NCBI GenBank assembly: GCA_964473505.1
Contig: CAYYPG010000087.1
Span: 1-8,203 of the forward strand
From: JAOABV01 sp964473505
GTDB lineage: Bacteria; Hydrothermota; Tepidihabitantia; Tepidihabitantales; CAIPLT01
Length of the DNA stretch: 8,203 bases
Reading direction: 5' to 3'
The translations under genes and the position numbers were made by a program. Under the pieces are notes generated by a model. That model was not told the DNA's origin, searched no databases, and worked only from the letters and a program-made list of their open reading frames with translations. The first letter of the stretch is position 1; each line of letters opens with the position of its first letter. Below are positions 7,326 through 8,203 of the stretch, in pieces.

Positions 7326-8012
7326 TTAGTTGACCGGCCAAAGTTTACCATTTTTTAACCACAAGCGACGATTAGCATATTCGGCAACTTTGGGATTATG
7401 AGTCACGATGAGAATAGTTGCTTTCTTTTCTTGGTTTATTTTTTGAAATAGTTCTAAAAGCATCTGAGTACCGGTAGTATCTAAATTACCTGTCGGTTCA
7501 TCGGCCAAGATAATTAAAGGATTGGTTACTAATGCCCGAGCCAAGGCAACTTTCTGTTTTTCGCCGCCGGAGAGTTCTGTGGCACGAGCTCTGATTCGGT
7601 CTAAGAAATTTATTTCCGCAAGAATCTGTTGTGCACGACGAAAAGCAGTATCTTTATCAAGGCCCCCAATTAGTAAAGGCAGGGCGACATTTTCTAAGAC
7701 ATTAAATTCGGGTAGAAGATGATGAAATTGAAAAATAAATCCGATAGAATGATTGCGTAATTCTGATACTTTATCCTGATCAATCTCCATAAAATTAATG
7801 TTGTTTAATTTCACATAACCCGTATCCGAAGTATCCAATCCACCTAAGATATGTAAAAGAGTACTTTTACCTGAACCCGAAGGGCCAAGTATACAAAGCC
7901 ATTCACCCGCATTGATTTCTAAATCAATACATTTCAATACTTCTAAACGTTCGTTGCCGGAAATAAATGCTTTACTGATATTTTCGGCTTTAAGAATTAC
8001 ATTATTTTCCAT
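7326..8012 (-). CDS. lolD: LolD-type lipoprotein-releasing ABC transporter ATPase
   Basis: This 228-residue ATPase is complete. It has Walker A GPSGSGKST (43-51), Q-loop Q95, signature LSGGEKQ (147-153), Walker B IILADEP (167-173), D-loop GNLD and switch H205. The FQFHHLLPEFNVLENVALP segment is characteristic of LolD within the wider LolD/MacB family. LolD powers release of lipoproteins from the inner membrane for transfer to the outer membrane, with a LolC/LolE-type permease. No permease gene is adjacent, so it must be encoded elsewhere, or the protein could serve another permease of the MacB/FtsX class. The ATG at 8012 fits the family start (ILKAENISK follows), yet no Shine-Dalgarno site precedes it. 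It is the first gene of the lolD-mcsA-mcsB transcript. Confidence 0.92.
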   Translation of the reverse strand: MENNVILKAENISKAFISGNERLEVLKCIDLEINAGEWLCILGPSGSGKSTLLHILGGLDTSDTGYVKLNNINFMEIDQDKVSELRNHSIGFIFQFHHLLPEFNVLENVALPLLIGGLDKDTAFRRAQQILAEINFLDRIRARATELSGGEKQKVALARALVTNPLIILADEPTGNLDTTGTQMLLELFQKINQEKKATILIVTHNPKVAEYANRRLWLKNGKLWPVN

Positions 8013-8116
8013 AGTTAGTGTTATTAAAATTGATTGAAACGATTAGCAAATGATAATATCTGTAATTTTTTAGCCTTTGAAATTATAAATTAATATTCAC
8101 GTTTATTATTACTATA

Positions 8117-8145
8117 ATTATATCGGGAAGAATAAACTTCGTCAA
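8117..8145 (-). promoter_or_regulatory. Near-consensus sigma-70 promoter of lolD-mcsA-mcsB
   Basis: TTGACG at 8140-8145, exactly 17 nt, then a perfect TATAAT at 8117-8122. Transcription would start near 8110, giving a leader of about 98 nt before the ATG at 8012. No clear CtsR-like operator (direct heptad repeat) is seen across the promoter. Confidence 0.75.
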
Positions 8146-8157
8146 GCCAAAATGTCG

Positions 8158-8203
8158 TTCCAACTTAGAAACCGCAACTTTAATTCCAACTTTGAAATCG
8201 CAA
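8158..8203. repeat. Two direct copies of a 20-nt sequence, 26-nt period, at window edge
   Basis: Copy 1 (8158-8177) reads TTCCAACTTAGAAACCGCAA. Copy 2 (8184-8203) is identical except at two positions (A to T and C to T), separated by CTTTAA. The array touches the window end and may continue. It lies 12 nt upstream of the lolD -35 hexamer. The 6-nt gap is far too short for a CRISPR spacer. It may be an iteron-like binding site or part of a tandem intergenic repeat. Confidence 0.6.

Noticed and set aside
7522..7722. A plus-strand open frame of 66 codons
   Set aside because: It is antisense to the conserved ATPase motifs of lolD.
8158..8203. CRISPR array
   Set aside because: There are only two copies, the repeat is imperfect and the 6-nt gap cannot be a spacer. 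No cas gene is present.

Overview
The window is AT-rich and every supported gene lies on the minus strand, so transcription runs from position 8203 towards position 1. Three observations point to an uncultivated diderm of the FCB/WOR-3 (Stahlbacteria)-like kind. First, a complete secreted protein ends in a type IX secretion (T9SS) Por-type sorting domain. Second, a LolD lipoprotein-export ATPase implies an outer membrane. Third, an McsA-McsB protein-arginine-kinase pair, best known from Firmicutes, sits beside it. The promoters look like ordinary sigma-70 sites and the secreted genes have strong Shine-Dalgarno sites, which is unlike typical Bacteroidota. The lineage assignment is inference.

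Right part (about 5516-8203): a lolD-mcsA-mcsB operon. A near-perfect promoter (TTGACG, 17-nt spacer, TATAAT) lies about 100 nt upstream of lolD, and a 20-nt sequence repeated at a 26-nt period lies just beyond it at the window edge. mcsA starts 2 nt after lolD stops. mcsB follows after an unexpected gap of about 180 nt that holds a doubtful small open frame. None of the three genes has a Shine-Dalgarno site at normal spacing. ctsR and clpC, the usual Firmicutes neighbours, are not in the window.

Middle (4773-5515): a non-coding AT-rich spacer with inverted repeats and the promoter (TTGACA, 16 nt, TAAAAT) of the next gene. At 3747-4772 is a 341-residue secreted protein: signal peptide, one beta-sandwich-like module and a T9SS sorting domain.

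Left (1-3746): after a second non-coding spacer, a promoter at 3306-3335 leads into a leader of about 220 nt. This leader can fold into four stem-loops with a pseudoknot and ends at a strong Shine-Dalgarno site. It precedes a very large secreted multidomain protein (at least 1026 residues, running off the left edge). That protein carries two copies of the module found alone in the 341-residue protein, plus Ig-like segments, an OB-fold-like region and the start of a CARDB-like domain.

The window thus combines cell-surface display (two related secreted proteins), envelope lipoprotein export (LolD) and protein quality control (McsA/McsB). The structured leader is the most interesting unexplained element. 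I do not see a new defence or mobile system here.
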